From: Oryzias latipes
Taxonomy: Eukaryota; Chordata; Actinopteri; Beloniformes; Adrianichthyidae
Length of the DNA stretch: 64,000 bases
NCBI RefSeq assembly: GCF_002234675.1
Contig: NC_019880.2
Span: forward strand, 14,311,756-14,375,755
Reading direction: 5' to 3'
Part shown: piece after piece, positions 41,601-50,322 of the stretch
Position numbering within the stretch: the first letter of the stretch is position 1
Layout: each line of letters opens with the position of its first letter
Translations under genes and position numbers: made by a program
The notes under the pieces: model-generated
Seen by the model: only the letters and a program-made list of their open reading frames with translations
Databases searched by the model: none
What the model was told of the DNA's origin: nothing

Positions 41601-44600
41601 AAACAAAGTAAATAGATTGTTTTTGCCTTGTTTGGACAGGGAGCGGGGTTGTTTGCTTTATATCGCAACACTCCAACTTCTAAAATAAATCACGCGAGCG
41701 CATAAAGAAGAGGGTGAAAGACACCGGACACAAGAAAATGAAACCTATAAACAATTATGAAGCTGATTGCTTTGGACAGCATCATAAGTCAGCGAATGGC
41801 TCTGAGCCGCTCTGCTTCATGTTACTGTTTCCAAGCCAAAAGAATGACTGAGAGAAAGTTGCTCCCCTCCTTTGTTGAATCCCTCCTTCACTGGGTCGTA
41901 ATATTTCTAGTGGCTGAAATGTGCGTCTGCGCACCTCCCTGTGTCTGAGTGACACCACTGTAATGAAGGTGTTGAACTCATGGGTGAATATTGATCAAAA
42001 GGCCCCTGCAGCCGACAGCCCCCTTCAAAGTTAATGAAGTATTCCTTTAATTTCATCTAAAGGGGGGTTGGCTGGCCGACTGGCACTAGGTAGAGCTGAG
42101 AACGGGGAGGGAGAATAGTCTATTGCGGGCTCCCACAGAGCCACCTCATAAAAGTGACACGCTGTTGATGAATTTGGGCGTCAGCGGGCTCTCCAGGCTT
42201 TGGGTGGGCTCTACATCTGTGCTGGATCAGGGGTCCTCGGACAAACGGTAGCGGTGGCAAGAATAATGCAAGATGATAAAGGCAACACAATTGTGAAGGA
42301 CGCCCCCACCACCATTAGCACAGGTTGTTAATCACATGAGCTGTATGTGTAGTTTGTGATTTAATCTGTGATTTAACTTTATGACAAATACCCCCAAACT
42401 AAACCAGCATGTTATTAACAAGCTATAAAACAAAGGCTAAATCTTAGTTTGAAAAAAATCAAAATTTACCATTTCAACCACTTAGATTTTATGTTTTTAA
42501 ATCTTTTAATACTGTATGATATTTCTATTTATTATTGTATACAAATAACACAGAAGAAATGCTTTGAGATTGACTTAAAAGGTTTTATTAGATGTCATTT
42601 TCTTCTACTCTTTTAGAACTTCTATAAGAACCAGTGTTTCTGAATAATGAATGAATAAAATATAATACATGTAAAGTAAATAAATGTTAAATATTAGGAT
42701 CGTTTCACTTCCACAGTAAATAATGAGCAAAAGTTAACTCAAGCTAACAAAACAAAAAAAGAATGTGTTAACGAAATTGTATTTATTTTTAGGGTTAAAT
42801 TAAAGCTTTAGCCACTTTGTTTTCTCTTTTTATCGATTGCAAATATTAAGAGTTGCAATATATGTGTCATTTTCAACTTTAGGAGCTCAGGAACACAAAA
42901 TACTAACTGACTTGCAAATGAAAATGTTTGCAGTGAAGATAATCTGTTCATGTAAAAAATAAAGCATGTTAATTTGAAAACATGTCACCTTTTCAGGGTC
43001 TAAGCTCATTTACGATGCTCTGGGATCATATGGAAACCTTGATTCTGGTCTGAGGATTTACATTTTTTTAGTGACTGATGGATGCACTAATGAGTAGAAT
43101 TTATACACATGACAACTATGAATTTACACAAATGGCGATTAATTATTTCAAAATATAATAACCTTTCTTTTCGATAGCTCAATTTTTACTAAAAGATGAC
43201 GATTTTGAAATAAAATGATGCAGTTAAGTCAGCTGTTGCTAGGCAACTTAAAAAAACTCACTTTAAACTGAAAAAAATGTTTGTTTGTTTTAAGTGCAGT
43301 AAACTGGTCTCAGTGTTCACAGGACCAGCACTCTATCTTATGACTTTTACTAAGATTATTTTCATTATAAACTATTTTTTCCTTTGAATAAACATTGTCT
43401 GAGTTGTTTCATTACAGTATATAAAAGTTTTTTTTTTCAAATTTTCCTTTTTTTTAATAAAAGAAACCAAAATGTTGAACTGTTGCGGCAATCTAAACTT
43501 GAGAAATAACTTTCCTTTTCAACATTTTTCTTTTATTTTGGATTAAGAAACGAAATGTGAAACAGTTTAAATGAAGCAACTCCTTTGCTTCAAGCTTTGT
43601 TTTAATATGAATCTTCTCTTTGTTGATTTCACTTCCTGTTTGATCTTCACTTGACCTTTTTGGTAACATGCAGACCTAATTTGTCTGCTTTGTGTTTTGG
43701 TTCCAGTGAGGATTTCCAGTTCTGTCCTCAGTTCTGTCTCATTAAGTTTCCTTCCCTCTCATCACGCTCAATTTCACCTGGCCCATGTGCCCTTTGTACA
43801 GTTGCTGTACAGTCAGGGTTTTGCTGCTGTGAGCTGGTCTTGCTGTTTCTTGCGGTTCCTGTGCGATGAAAAGAGGTTCTGATTTGTGCCAGTGCCGAAC
43901 CAGCCAACAACTTGCAGTTTACGTCTGTAATCTTTTTACTGGGGAAACAAAGGAATGCAGAGTTGCTTGTCCAAATATTTCTTGGATTCTCACGGCTGCT
44001 CATGGTTTTGGAATGTGTGTTTTTTTTTTTATATATGCCTGTCAGTAAGGAATGCTGGCGGTGGATGCTGTACTAAACCCTCGCACGGCAATGGCATCAT
44101 AGCAGAGATTATAAAAGTGTAGTTGTTGGTGTGGAAGTGCATGAGTCTGCCAATTTACTCACGCTATCAGAAAGGTATTGCATTTCTCTTTTGTGATGAT
44201 TCAGCTGTCTGCTCATATGAGTGGAGGTCAACAAGAAAAACTTGGTGCTTGATTTGTGCATACTTCACCCTCATGAGCTGCAGCGATGAGGACCTGTTGC
44301 TCATGCCTGACCAGACCAGCTGCAGCAAAGCTACCTGGCACGATATGTGGGTTGAGTCCCTGAGTCATGTTCTGGACAGTGTTGAATGATCTACAGCGGT
44401 AGATCTCTGGGAAAATGGAAAGCAGGCTCATGCAGAATTTTCTTTTTTTTTCTTTTTTTTGCCCCGACTTGTAGGTGGCTGTCTGGGCACCGTTTCCCTC
44501 TGCATGAACATGTCTTCGATTAGCGCTGCAGAAAACCACCTAGCATCCAGAGGTCAGAGCCCTCTCTGGGTGTCAGTGGGACAGCGCATCCCGTGAATCA

Positions 44601-46709
44601 TGGCCGCATTTTATCAAGTCTCTGACAGGCACAGCAAGGAAATGTCTTTCATGTTTGGGTTAGCGGCGGGAATCTGAAGCAGCGGGCTGCTTTTCATAAC
44701 TTCAGCGCGCCGCTGAGAGCCTGCTGAAGAGTTCAGATTTGGTTACAATCGAATTAGACGACAAGCTGCTTTACAGCAGTGCAACAGGAAATCTGTGTAT
44801 TTACACGCTGGGTTTGTCTTGGGCACGCTCAACTTTTTGGGGAGGATGTTCTTCTAGCTGTGCGTTCCGCTGTTGTGTAAGTCAGAAGCAGATTTAGTTT
44901 TGGAGGAGCTGCTCCCTGTAGTCACCCGCCTGCAGCCTCTAGAGGTCAATGTGATAATGAAGTCGCCACTACTGGCTCTCCCTTGTGGGCCAGCGGGGTG
45001 GAAGCTCTTCTTCTGGGTCTTTTTCTCCAAACTTTTGTTGCCAGTTGTATCTATTTTTAACATGTTGATCCTGACCTGACACAAGTGAATCAATAAAAGC
45101 TTCATCCTCCCTCCGCTGTGCTTCACTCAAACAGTTTCCAAAGCGTGGTGGACTACTTTGGCGTAAAGCCGAAAGGTGGGGAAAAAGAAGTGACCCCGAG
45201 CTACGTCTTCATGCTCTGGTTCGAGTTCTGCAACGATTTCAAGAATGCCTGGATACGACACAGCAAGAACATCTCCAAGGAGAGGTGAGGCAGATTATTG
45301 CGCAGCATTCGCTTTCAGCTCTCCTTCTGGGGGATTTGCTTTATGTACGAGGAGGAGCATCGCTGGGCTTTCTTAGGTTCTTCAGATACAAAATCAGATT
45401 GATTTTTTTTATTGGGGATTGAAGCTCGACCACTCATGAACTCCTTTGTTTTAATGCTTGGGTCATCATTTCTCCTTTTTCTTTCTCCCTTGAGTGTCAA
45501 ATGTGCAAAACAAAGCCGTTCCTTATGGTCAAACTACATTTCCTATCTTTGTCAGCTCTGGGTAGGTGCTTAACACCTCTGGACATCATGTCAAATTAGC
45601 ACTAAGTGTACAAAGGTGATGTGCAGATGCTGGGCTGTAATTAAGGCAAAGAGGGAGGCCATCAAAGAGGGGGCAGATGGGAGTAGCTGAGGCTATGCTT
45701 CTGTTTCTGAAGAACTGGGGTCTGGATTTATGATGTTTCCTCTGACCTGAGGCGTCATGTTGTGGGGGGAAGGCATTCCACTGTGAGGCTGCAGATCCTC
45801 CTGGCGGCCGCCAGGCTTTAATGGCGAGTGGACAGGGGCCTGTAGCAGTTAAGAGGCTGCGCATCAGTGGAGGACTGATGAACATTGTAATGACGCTTGA
45901 CATGCAATTAGAAGAGAAGGAGAACAGCATTTTGCAAAAAAAAGTGCAAGAATAAAAAAGAAATATGAGAGAAAAGCAGAAAATAGTTGCTGTGAAGTGC
46001 TGCCTTTGTGGCTCTACCTCATCCTACAAAGATGAAAGCTTGACAATAAATTTCCTCAAGCGGAATCCCACACATTTCAACGCTTCCTGGAGGAAACCTG
46101 AAATGGATGTTCTCAGCTGTGCCATGAATCCAGCGTGCTCTAGGTGTAAGTGGGATCTTGTCTCGTGTTACTCCCAGCTGATTGTACTTAAGTACAATTA
46201 AGTTTATTTTAAATACTGTTGGCACGCTCATAAAACACAAGTGTTTTTTTTTAAAGGAGGCCTCATTATCTCATCAGCTCGCTATCATTCTCTGCTCCTC
46301 ACTTAAGAGGCTTTCACTGACTGTAGACTGCATGTGTGTGCTGGACCCTAGGGAGAAACTTAAATGACAAGACACTATGATGAGAGGTTTCCCTTGTAGC
46401 TTTTCATTCATGTTCTTTATTTTGCTAAATGGTCTGCTAACACAAATCACCTCAGTTTTTGTATTGTTGTTTTTTTTCCTTTTAGGCTAAAGGAAGCTCA
46501 GGAAAACATCAAGAAGATCACAGCAGATAAGACAGTAGAAACCAAAAAGATCAACGCCAACAGTTTGGTAATGAGGCATAAAAATTCAGGCGAGAAATTG
46601 AATTTCCTTGAAGCACCAATATTGTCTTTACTGATTTGTATTTTTTTGTGGATTTTGCCAACAGAAAGAGAGGCTGCGGCAGAAAGAAGCCAGCATCTCC
46701 TCCAGCTGA
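1951..46709 (+). CDS. fmn1: Formin-1, 19 coding exons, predicted 1819 aa
   Basis: Formins nucleate and elongate unbranched actin filaments: FH1 recruits profilin-actin and the dimeric FH2 ring caps the barbed end. Coding exons: 1951-3469, 11560-11726, 14284-15897, 16008-16128, 18170-18231, 19501-20216, 21531-21672, 29065-29152, 31483-31544, 31666-31754, 32482-32611, 32697-32843, 32945-33004, 33092-33212, 37710-37802, 40992-41043, 45135-45284, 46486-46567, 46665-46709. All junctions are GT-AG and phases agree. Order: disordered N-terminus (1-1100), short conserved exon with [11 protein letters not shown] (1101-1140), coiled coil (about 1141-1195), proline-rich FH1 (about 1277-1364), FH2 (about 1383-1805) with lasso tryptophans near 1390 and 1405 and the GNYMNGG signature near 1589, and a basic C-tail like the Spire-binding end of FMN-type formins. 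The exon 3/4 junction has an alternative (15901 to 16030) that also keeps frame. The protein is longer than human FMN1 (about 1419 aa), mainly because of exon 3. Confidence 0.95.
4571..4848 (+). repeat. Degenerate teleost interspersed repeat
   Basis: Contains the blocks TTTCTGTGTGGAGTTTGCAT, CTTCCTCCCACAGTCC followed by AAAAACATG, and TGTCCAGGGTGAACCCCGCC in that order. These are the well-known internal blocks of an abundant fish interspersed repeat that often ends in a GGATGGATG-like tail; here the tail is TTAATGGATGC. The copy is diverged and has internal deletions. I do not name the superfamily. Confidence 0.75.
6155..6470. mobile_element. MITE-like element with about 48-bp terminal inverted repeats
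   Basis: The left arm (6155-6203) and the reverse complement of the right arm (6424-6470) align over about 48 bp, sharing GGCAAAGAA/AGCAAAGAA, AAACAGGCTGGG and CATCTGCTCAT/CATCTGCCCAT. The roughly 220 bp between the arms has no coding potential. It looks like a non-autonomous DNA transposon or a fold-back element. Target-site duplications are not clear, so exact ends are uncertain. Confidence 0.5.
8949..9345. mobile_element. Candidate solo LTR
   Basis: A 397-bp segment begins TGTTGACTGTCACAGGG and ends CCTTCAACA, giving the TG...CA ends and short inverted termini (TGTTGA/TCAACA) expected of a long terminal repeat. It includes a TATA-like stretch and an imperfect internal duplication around CTCTGCCAT (near 9198 and 9223). 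No matching target-site duplication is visible (GCATAGC on the left, ATATATT on the right), and no adjacent retroviral genes are present. It could be a coincidence of ends. Confidence 0.35.
10568..10700 (+). repeat. Interspersed repeat, copy A (shared with 54390-54520)
   Basis: The blocks CATCTTTTGATT, GTTTCCAGTG, AATTATGATTATGCCGTTTT and TTGTGGGTAGG occur here in the same order as in the reverse complement of 54390-54520. Two unlinked copies with the same block order show that this is an interspersed repeat family. It is probably non-coding and non-autonomous. Confidence 0.7.
11560..11726 (+). CDS. fmn1: fmn1 coding exon 2
   Basis: Encodes residues 507-562, acidic and proline-rich ([18 protein letters not shown]). 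It starts after the acceptor TTTGTATAG, completes the split Glu codon of exon 1 and ends in phase 0 at ACG then GTGGGA. The intact frame and precise phase fit support it; similarity to other formins is weak here. Confidence 0.75.
11727..14283 (+). other. fmn1 intron 2
   Basis: About 2.6 kb with no gene. A CTCF-like motif on the minus strand is at 13423-13441. The stretch 13430-13760 is less AT-rich and contains a short imperfect palindrome around GCCTCCTCCCAGGAAGGGAGG; it may be a repeat remnant, but I cannot name it. Confidence 0.6.
13423..13441 (-). promoter_or_regulatory. Weak CTCF-like motif
   Basis: The minus strand reads GTGCCAGAAGAGGGCAGAA, which has the CCAG..AGAGGGC core but only about 12 of 19 consensus positions. 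It may be a chance match. Confidence 0.25.
14284..15897 (+). CDS. fmn1: fmn1 coding exon 3, large exon with its own strong ATG
   Basis: Encodes 538 residues (563-1100). The acceptor CCTGCCGTCAG is in phase 0 with exon 2, reading [12 protein letters not shown]. The internal ATG at 14299 has an excellent context (AAAATGG), so this exon may also serve as a first coding exon of a shorter isoform. Most of it is disordered Ser/Lys/Glu-rich sequence. Two blocks look conserved: [20 protein letters not shown] with the following [18 protein letters not shown] (near residues 912-950), and [14 protein letters not shown] with [20 protein letters not shown] (near 1042-1085). They resemble sequence I associate with the long formin-1 isoform. 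The donor is taken at AAGT then GTACGT (phase 0); the alternative at 15901 also works. Confidence 0.8.
16129..18169 (+). other. fmn1 intron 4
   Basis: About 2 kb, strongly AT-rich, with many poly-A/T stretches between 17150 and 17700. No coding frame or recognised element. Confidence 0.6.
18359..18571. mobile_element. piggyBac-type MITE with TTAA target duplication
   Basis: The element is flanked by TTAA on both sides (18359-18362 and 18568-18571). Its ends are inverted repeats: CCCTTGTGCTATC on the left and GATAGCACAAGGG on the right. An inner inverted pair, GGGTCATCTAGA and TGGGGTCATCTAAGA, is present in direct rather than inverted order. It is about 205 bp long, without a coding frame. 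TTAA duplication with short terminal inverted repeats is the mark of piggyBac-superfamily non-autonomous elements. Confidence 0.85.
18601..18619 (+). promoter_or_regulatory. Near-consensus CTCF binding motif
   Basis: The plus strand reads TGGCCACCAGAGGGCGCCA, matching the vertebrate CTCF consensus TGGCCACCAGGGGGCGCTA at 17 of 19 positions, with both mismatches tolerated in known sites. It lies in fmn1 intron 5, 29 bp after the TTAA MITE. CTCF bound here would be a candidate chromatin-loop anchor in forward orientation. Confidence 0.65.
19501..20216 (+). CDS. fmn1: fmn1 coding exon 6: coiled coil, FH1 polyproline, start of FH2
   Basis: Encodes residues 1162-1399. It begins with coiled-coil sequence ([17 protein letters not shown]), then [15 protein letters not shown], matching FMN1 .TFRNVCVQTDRETF. 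The FH1 region at about 19848-20108 has at least six runs of 6 to 14 consecutive prolines separated by Gly, Leu or Met; such runs bind profilin and occasionally SH3/WW domains. The exon ends with [17 protein letters not shown], the entry to FH2 with the lasso Trp near residue 1390. The donor AAAAA then GTACGT leaves phase 2, matched by the next exon. Confidence 0.92.
20217..21530 (+). other. fmn1 intron 6
   Basis: 1.3 kb, AT-rich, nothing recognised. Confidence 0.6.
22187..22237. repeat. (TG)n microsatellite, interrupted
   Basis: About 25 TG-type units with a few interruptions (GTCTGTG, TATGGG). Confidence 0.9.
22492..22660 (-). repeat. Degenerate fish transposable-element fragment with AAAGTCGAAAT motif array
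   Basis: The motif GTCGAGATTAAAGTCGAAAT and its variants recur several times (for example near 22581 and 22628). On the minus strand this reads as the repeated CGACTTTAATCTCGA array, next to a GTGGCCCTAAAACTCCG end. I recall this arrangement from a widespread teleost element. Its class is not clear to me. Confidence 0.5.
26571..26639. repeat. (TTGA)n microsatellite
   Basis: About 17 units of TTGA with TTGG variants at the left end. Open frames reading Ile-Asn-Gln-Ser repeats on the minus strand are artefacts of this array. Confidence 0.95.
27124..27792. mobile_element. Harbinger-like non-autonomous element with GCCCRGTTTATACT ends
   Basis: The left end has GCCCAGTTTATACT (from about 27126) and the right end AGTATAAACCGGGC (to about 27790), a 14-bp inverted repeat with one mismatch. 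The interior also has related subterminal segments in opposite orientation (CATCAATCG on the left, CAAGTGATTG on the right). No intact transposase frame is present. PIF/Harbinger or hAT superfamily is possible; target duplication is not obvious. Confidence 0.45.
27990..28690 (+). mobile_element. 5'-truncated L2-type LINE, 3' end of ORF2 plus tail
   Basis: An uninterrupted frame ending at 28479 encodes the C-terminal part of an L2-clade reverse-transcriptase protein. Characteristic blocks are [48 protein letters not shown] and [10 protein letters not shown]. It is followed by a 3' UTR ending in TGTGCTATACAAATAAACTTGCC and a short TTGCC repeat tail, the usual L2 3' end in fish. The catalytic domain and endonuclease are missing because of 5' truncation. 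The lack of stops suggests a fairly recent copy. Confidence 0.9.
29065..29152 (+). CDS. fmn1: fmn1 coding exon 8 (FH2)
   Basis: Encodes [20 protein letters not shown] and the following HLEMKDIRQ, almost identical to the mammalian FMN1 FH2 segment. The acceptor is TATATTTTAG; it ends in phase 1 at CAAG then GTGAAC. Confidence 0.95.
29153..31482 (+). other. fmn1 intron 8
   Basis: 2.3 kb without a gene. A less AT-rich stretch at 29680-30900 has short CA runs (near 30290) and no recognised repeat; it may contain conserved non-coding sequence. Confidence 0.5.
31483..33212 (+). CDS. fmn1: fmn1 coding exons 9-14 (core of FH2)
   Basis: Six closely spaced exons (31483-31544, 31666-31754, 32482-32611, 32697-32843, 32945-33004, 33092-33212) encode residues about 1477-1679. 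Landmarks in order: [45 protein letters not shown], then [20 protein letters not shown] (the FH2 actin-binding signature), [28 protein letters not shown] and SVFPLPEP. The 727-bp intron 10 (31755-32481) and the other short introns hold nothing I recognise. Confidence 0.95.
33213..37709 (+). other. fmn1 intron 14
   Basis: 4.5 kb without a supportable gene or transposon. The parts 33560-34560 and 35900-36400 are of mixed composition and could be conserved non-coding sequence; the rest is AT-rich. Confidence 0.5.
37710..37802 (+). CDS. fmn1: fmn1 coding exon 15 (FH2)
   Basis: Encodes [19 protein letters not shown], matching the FMN1 segment CKESPKEYLQPFKDKL. Starts and ends in phase 1. Confidence 0.93.
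38551..38574. repeat. Poly-T run
   Basis: About 24 consecutive T. No adjacent retroposed sequence is recognised. Confidence 0.9.
40799..40900. repeat. Perfect 51-bp tandem duplication
   Basis: The unit beginning ATGCTTTACACATCAACTCT occurs at 40799-40849 and again at 40850-40900 with no mismatch. It lies 91 bp before fmn1 exon 16. The unit length is a multiple of three, so an open frame crosses both copies, but there is no sign that it is translated. Confidence 0.95.
40992..41043 (+). CDS. fmn1: fmn1 coding exon 16 (FH2)
   Basis: Short 52-bp exon encoding [18 protein letters not shown], corresponding to the KKEHKMEESHLENAQK helix of FMN1. Acceptor GGGGTTGCAG, donor AGAG then GTAAGA, phases 1 and 2. 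Confidence 0.9.
41044..45134 (+). other. fmn1 intron 16
   Basis: 4.1 kb. The stretch 41750-42320 is compositionally complex and GC-richer than its surroundings and holds no repeat, so it is a candidate conserved enhancer. 42350-43640 is AT-rich. 44500-44950 is again more complex. No gene. Confidence 0.5.
45135..45284 (+). CDS. fmn1: fmn1 coding exon 17 (end of FH2)
   Basis: Encodes [20 protein letters not shown] then [17 protein letters not shown] and SKNISKER, closely matching the last FH2 helices of FMN1. Phases 2 and 2. Confidence 0.95.
45285..46485 (+). other. fmn1 intron 17
   Basis: 1.2 kb without a gene or recognised repeat; 45590-45930 is of mixed composition. Confidence 0.5.
46486..46709 (+). 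CDS. fmn1: fmn1 coding exons 18-19 and stop
   Basis: Exon 18 (46486-46567) and exon 19 (46665-46709) encode [20 protein letters not shown] and end with a TGA at 46707-46709. The basic tail matches the FMN1 C-terminus and corresponds to the segment that binds Spire in FMN-type formins. Confidence 0.93.
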
Positions 46710-46769
46710 GTGAAAGAAGAGCTCTACCCCAATCCGTCTGCGTTTACCACCTGCCACACAATATAACAC

Positions 46770-46775
46770 AATAAA
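46770..46775 (+). terminator. fmn1 polyadenylation signal (proximal)
   Basis: AATAAA 61 bp after the stop codon. Further AATAAA hexamers at 47701, 47740 and 48297 could be used for longer 3' UTRs. Confidence 0.5.
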
Positions 46776-49380
46776 TGCTCGCTGGACTTGTTGAAGTTTC
46801 TCTTTTCCCCTCTAAAAGGCACCAGACACCCCTCCCTTACGTGGCAGCACCTCCATGTCGAGGGCTTTTCTTTTCAACCCCTGCCGCGAGGCTGCATGGC
46901 TGACACAGCCGGAATGATGGGAGTCTTAAAGGTCAAAGGTTGACCTCATTCATCCAGCATGGCGTGACCCCTCAGTGCCCAGCTTGTCAAAGGTCTCTGG
47001 GGTTTAGTGGGATTCTCACCAGTGCCAGCTGACAAGTCAACAAGACTCCTGGTGCACTGTCAAAAACCGCCTGAAATTTTTTCCAATTTGTTTTTTGTCC
47101 TGAACCTCATCAGCACAAAACGAAAATACTCCGACACGTTCAAAGTGTTGAGCGACCGGTGCTGTTGTAGGAACAGATGTGGCTTCCTGGCAAAGTCTCC
47201 TGAGAGGAAAATCCCTGTTGACAAAACAGATCTCTCACTCCTGGCAGGAAGTTAGCTCTATCCCAGCATCCCTTGCTGTAGCAAATAGCTTTTCATTTCA
47301 CCGCGGCTCATTAAAAGTCTTGTAAATATGTCATGCTGCAAAAATCAGCAGGAACTTTGCAGCTTTGGGGAGTAAGACAAATGAACTGCGCTTTGCTGCA
47401 GATGAAGACGCACCGAGCAGGAATCCCTTCAGACAAGCTTATGGGCTATCCTGTGGAGGTTTTGGCTGTGCCATGTGTGGTTCTGCACCAAAGCAGAACC
47501 TGGCATCGGCCCTGGAGTTTCTCAAATGCGTAATTTGGTTCTAAAAACAGCAGATTACAGGGGGTTTGGCCATATCTTTATATGAAGAAAAGGTTATATC
47601 TGCAGTATTTTGCACTTCCCTGCTTATATAGCACGCTATAAATCACATTATGGTCTTGTACTTTTTTACACCTGTTTTCCTATGCAAGAATTTTCTGTAA
47701 AATAAAAAAAATCCTGTTAGATTATTTTAAAGAACATGTAATAAAATTGTGTTTTATGTATGTATGTGTTGATTTGACAAGACTCCTGTGTCATTTAAGT
47801 TTATGTAAAAAATAGTAATAAGTTGAAACCAAAAACCTTTAGTTCTGTTCTACCTTGAGTTGTACTGCTGCTTGGTCGTCTAATCAGGTGAGATACATAT
47901 TTTCACATGGGTTGTGATTTGAAAGCTGTGAATATTTGAAGTGGGGAAAAAAGTGATTCAGAAAGAGTTTCTGCTTCTAGGAGTAACATGGCTGCTTTTA
48001 GGTAGTAGGGTTTCACATTTCCACCTCAAGCCATGTTAGTTGTAATACCTCAGATTTACCATTTATAAGATGATCCATCAAACCGTGTCTTAATACATAT
48101 TTTTATCCTGCATTTGGTGCCATTTGTTTTCTATGATAGACTTTACTAATATATATAATCTGTCTTTCAGAAAAGGTACAAGTTGAGCTGATACTGGACA
48201 ATGGACTGTAGTCTTTCACTGTGCATGTCCCTCCATGTAACTGACTGGCTCTCAATTAGGTGCTCTGTAATTCTTTTTTTATGTTTAAATGACAGAAATA
48301 AACTACTGGTAACAAGTCACTTGAGTGAAACTTTTTACATTTTTAAAGCTATATTTACCTCTAATTTATGTGTCCAAATAATATTTTTTACTAAGATGCT
48401 CAAAGTGTAAGTGAAACTTTTTTTACATTTTAAACACTTTGCAAATCTGCTCAATATATGGGATCAACTTTAATAGAAAAAGCTTTCTATACAGTGAGAT
48501 AACTATTGGATGAAATTTACTTGCCTTATATCATTTTTATAAGTTCCATTTAAGGAAATTATGGCATAGTGCATTTTCAAATCACTTTAGAATTTAAAAT
48601 ATTTTGGGCATCAGATGTATAGAATAGTCAACTTTTGTTAGATTATATTGTGTAAATATGTATTATATGGTCACATTTTCATAAATCTGGAATGTTTTAT
48701 ACAAAAAACAGGATAATGTCACATTTCATTATATAAACTGCCACAATAAATAAGTTCCGCATCTTTTCATTAAATTAATAATGAAAAGCAGAAAAAACTG
48801 TTAAATCAAAGATCAACAGTTTATTTAGGGTTTGAAAAACCAGCACTGTACATATTCAGCATAAACTTACAGAAGAATCTCTATATATTTAGGAGTACGA
48901 GTATTTTTAGGAGTATATCCCAAGAAATGCAATAGAAATATGTTCGAAATTCACAGAAATCATTTAGGTTAACCTTACAAGATTCTTGAAATATCGAAAT
49001 AATAAAAGAAAATCACATTTTTATTTTCAAATATTCATTCTTTAAAAATTCCACACAGTGGAAACATCCAGTTCTACAAATTTATGTGTAAAATATATAG
49101 GACTAAAAAAAACATTTCCCGTTCATAAAAAGTGTTCGGAGCAGTAAATAAAAAATAATACTAACAAGGATCAGTCATTTTTGTTGCATGAACAGAGGGA
49201 AGCATGTACAGAAGCCGTGCGTAAAAATGTGCCCATTCCAAGTCAGCGTCTCCATGCTGTGACGTTCAGCCTCTTGTGTTTTTTTGTCATGCGCATCTCT
49301 GCGTAGAGACAGCCGCGTGCCACGATGACGCTCTTTCATCCAAACACGCAGTCCAAGAGGAATAACGCGATTGTGCGTCT
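46776..49380. other. Convergent fmn1/grem1 3' flank
   Basis: Probable alternative fmn1 3' UTR on the plus strand and grem1 3' UTR on the minus strand. Candidate grem1 polyadenylation signals (AATAAA on the minus strand) are at 48820-48825 and 49020-49025. 46800-47530 is fairly complex; 47550-49150 is AT-rich. No further coding frame is credible. Confidence 0.5.
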
Positions 49381-49932
49381 TTAATCCAGGTCTATGGAAA
49401 TGCAGCGACACTGCTTGACGCGCATGATGCGTTTTCTCTTCCTGGGTGGCTGCTGGTCCGGACAGTTCAAGGTAAAAGTCATGGCGGTAAAACGTTTGGG
49501 CTTGCAGAACGAACAGGACTGGAAAGCCCCTTCCTCCTTGCGGATGTGCCGGGGGATGTAGAAGGAGTTGCACTGTCCGTAGCAGAAGCGGTTGATGATG
49601 GTGCGGCTGATGCAGCCCTCCTCGTGGATCGTCTGTTTGAGGGGCTGCGTCTTACACCAGTCCCGTTTCAAATACTGGCGCTCCGTCACATGTAACGCTT
49701 CCTGGCTGGACTCCAGCACCTCGTCAGCTGGTGAGGATGAGCCCGGCTTTTGTCGGGAGCCAGATCCTCCTGCCTGTGAAGGCTGCGGCTGCTGCTCCGA
49801 TTCGTTCGGGTTGTTTTTGTCAGGATGAGGAATTGCCCCCTGTGAACCTCGGTTTCTTTTTGAATCCACGGGAGAGAACAACAAGCCAGTGATGAAAACC
49901 ATCCCGCAGAAAATGCGCCACGAGAAAGCCAT
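49381..49932 (-). CDS. grem1: Gremlin-1, secreted BMP antagonist, 183 aa
   Basis: Gremlin-1 is a secreted DAN-family protein that binds BMP2/4/7 and blocks receptor signalling; in limb and fin buds it maintains the SHH-FGF loop. The 183-residue product (human 184) starts MAFSWRIFCGMVFITGLLFS, a signal peptide. A basic, Gln/Ser-rich linker follows, then the CTCK/DAN cystine knot with nine cysteines (DWCKTQ, EGCISR, RFCYGQC, QSCSFC, LNCPDQ, KQCRC) and the terminal SIDLD. The ATG at 49932 is preferred over the upstream one at 49974. A splice acceptor (TTTTTCCTAAG) ends one base before 49932, so the upstream frame is intronic. This single coding exon is the normal grem1 structure. It converges with fmn1. 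Teleosts have grem1 paralogs; which copy this is cannot be decided here. Confidence 0.97.
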   Translation of the reverse strand: MAFSWRIFCGMVFITGLLFSPVDSKRNRGSQGAIPHPDKNNPNESEQQPQPSQAGGSGSRQKPGSSSPADEVLESSQEALHVTERQYLKRDWCKTQPLKQTIHEEGCISRTIINRFCYGQCNSFYIPRHIRKEEGAFQSCSFCKPKRFTAMTFTLNCPDQQPPRKRKRIMRVKQCRCISIDLD

Positions 49933-50040
49933 CCTTAGGAAAAAAGAAAGAACAAGGAATGATTTACCATGCATGCATCCTTAAAAATTTTATGAGACTA
50001 AGTAACGCTCCAACGTTTTTACGCAGCGTGAAAGCGCACC

Positions 50041-50077
50041 GTTTGTTTGTTTGTTTGTTTGTTTGTTTGTTTGTTTC
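50041..50077. repeat. (GTTT)9 microsatellite in the grem1 5' UTR intron
   Basis: Nine uninterrupted GTTT units. Confidence 0.95.
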
Positions 50078-50322
50078 CGGGAAATCGTGCAAAAACACAG
50101 GACAAATGTAACTTTTTTGTGTGTGTTGGAGACTGTTTTAAAGTATTTAAGTAAAACAGAAAATGTAAATAGAAGCTGTCATAAGCTGGAAGACTCGGTG
50201 GTAGTACAAATGCGCATTAAATAAAATCTAACCAAGCTGTTTTTAACCCAAATTTGAGTGTTTCCTTTAATTATTTCAAATTAAAATACTTTTAACGTTT
50301 AGAATAGTCTAAAATTACTCAC

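Noticed and set aside
42185-42215. GLI-like sequence TGGGTGGGC in fmn1 intron 16
   Set aside because: One mismatch to the GLI consensus TGGGTGGTC and expected often by chance; not listed as a site.
49932-49974. Upstream in-frame ATG adding 14 residues to gremlin-1
   Set aside because: A splice acceptor lies directly before the MAFSWR start, so the extension is intronic. The 183-aa product matches family length.
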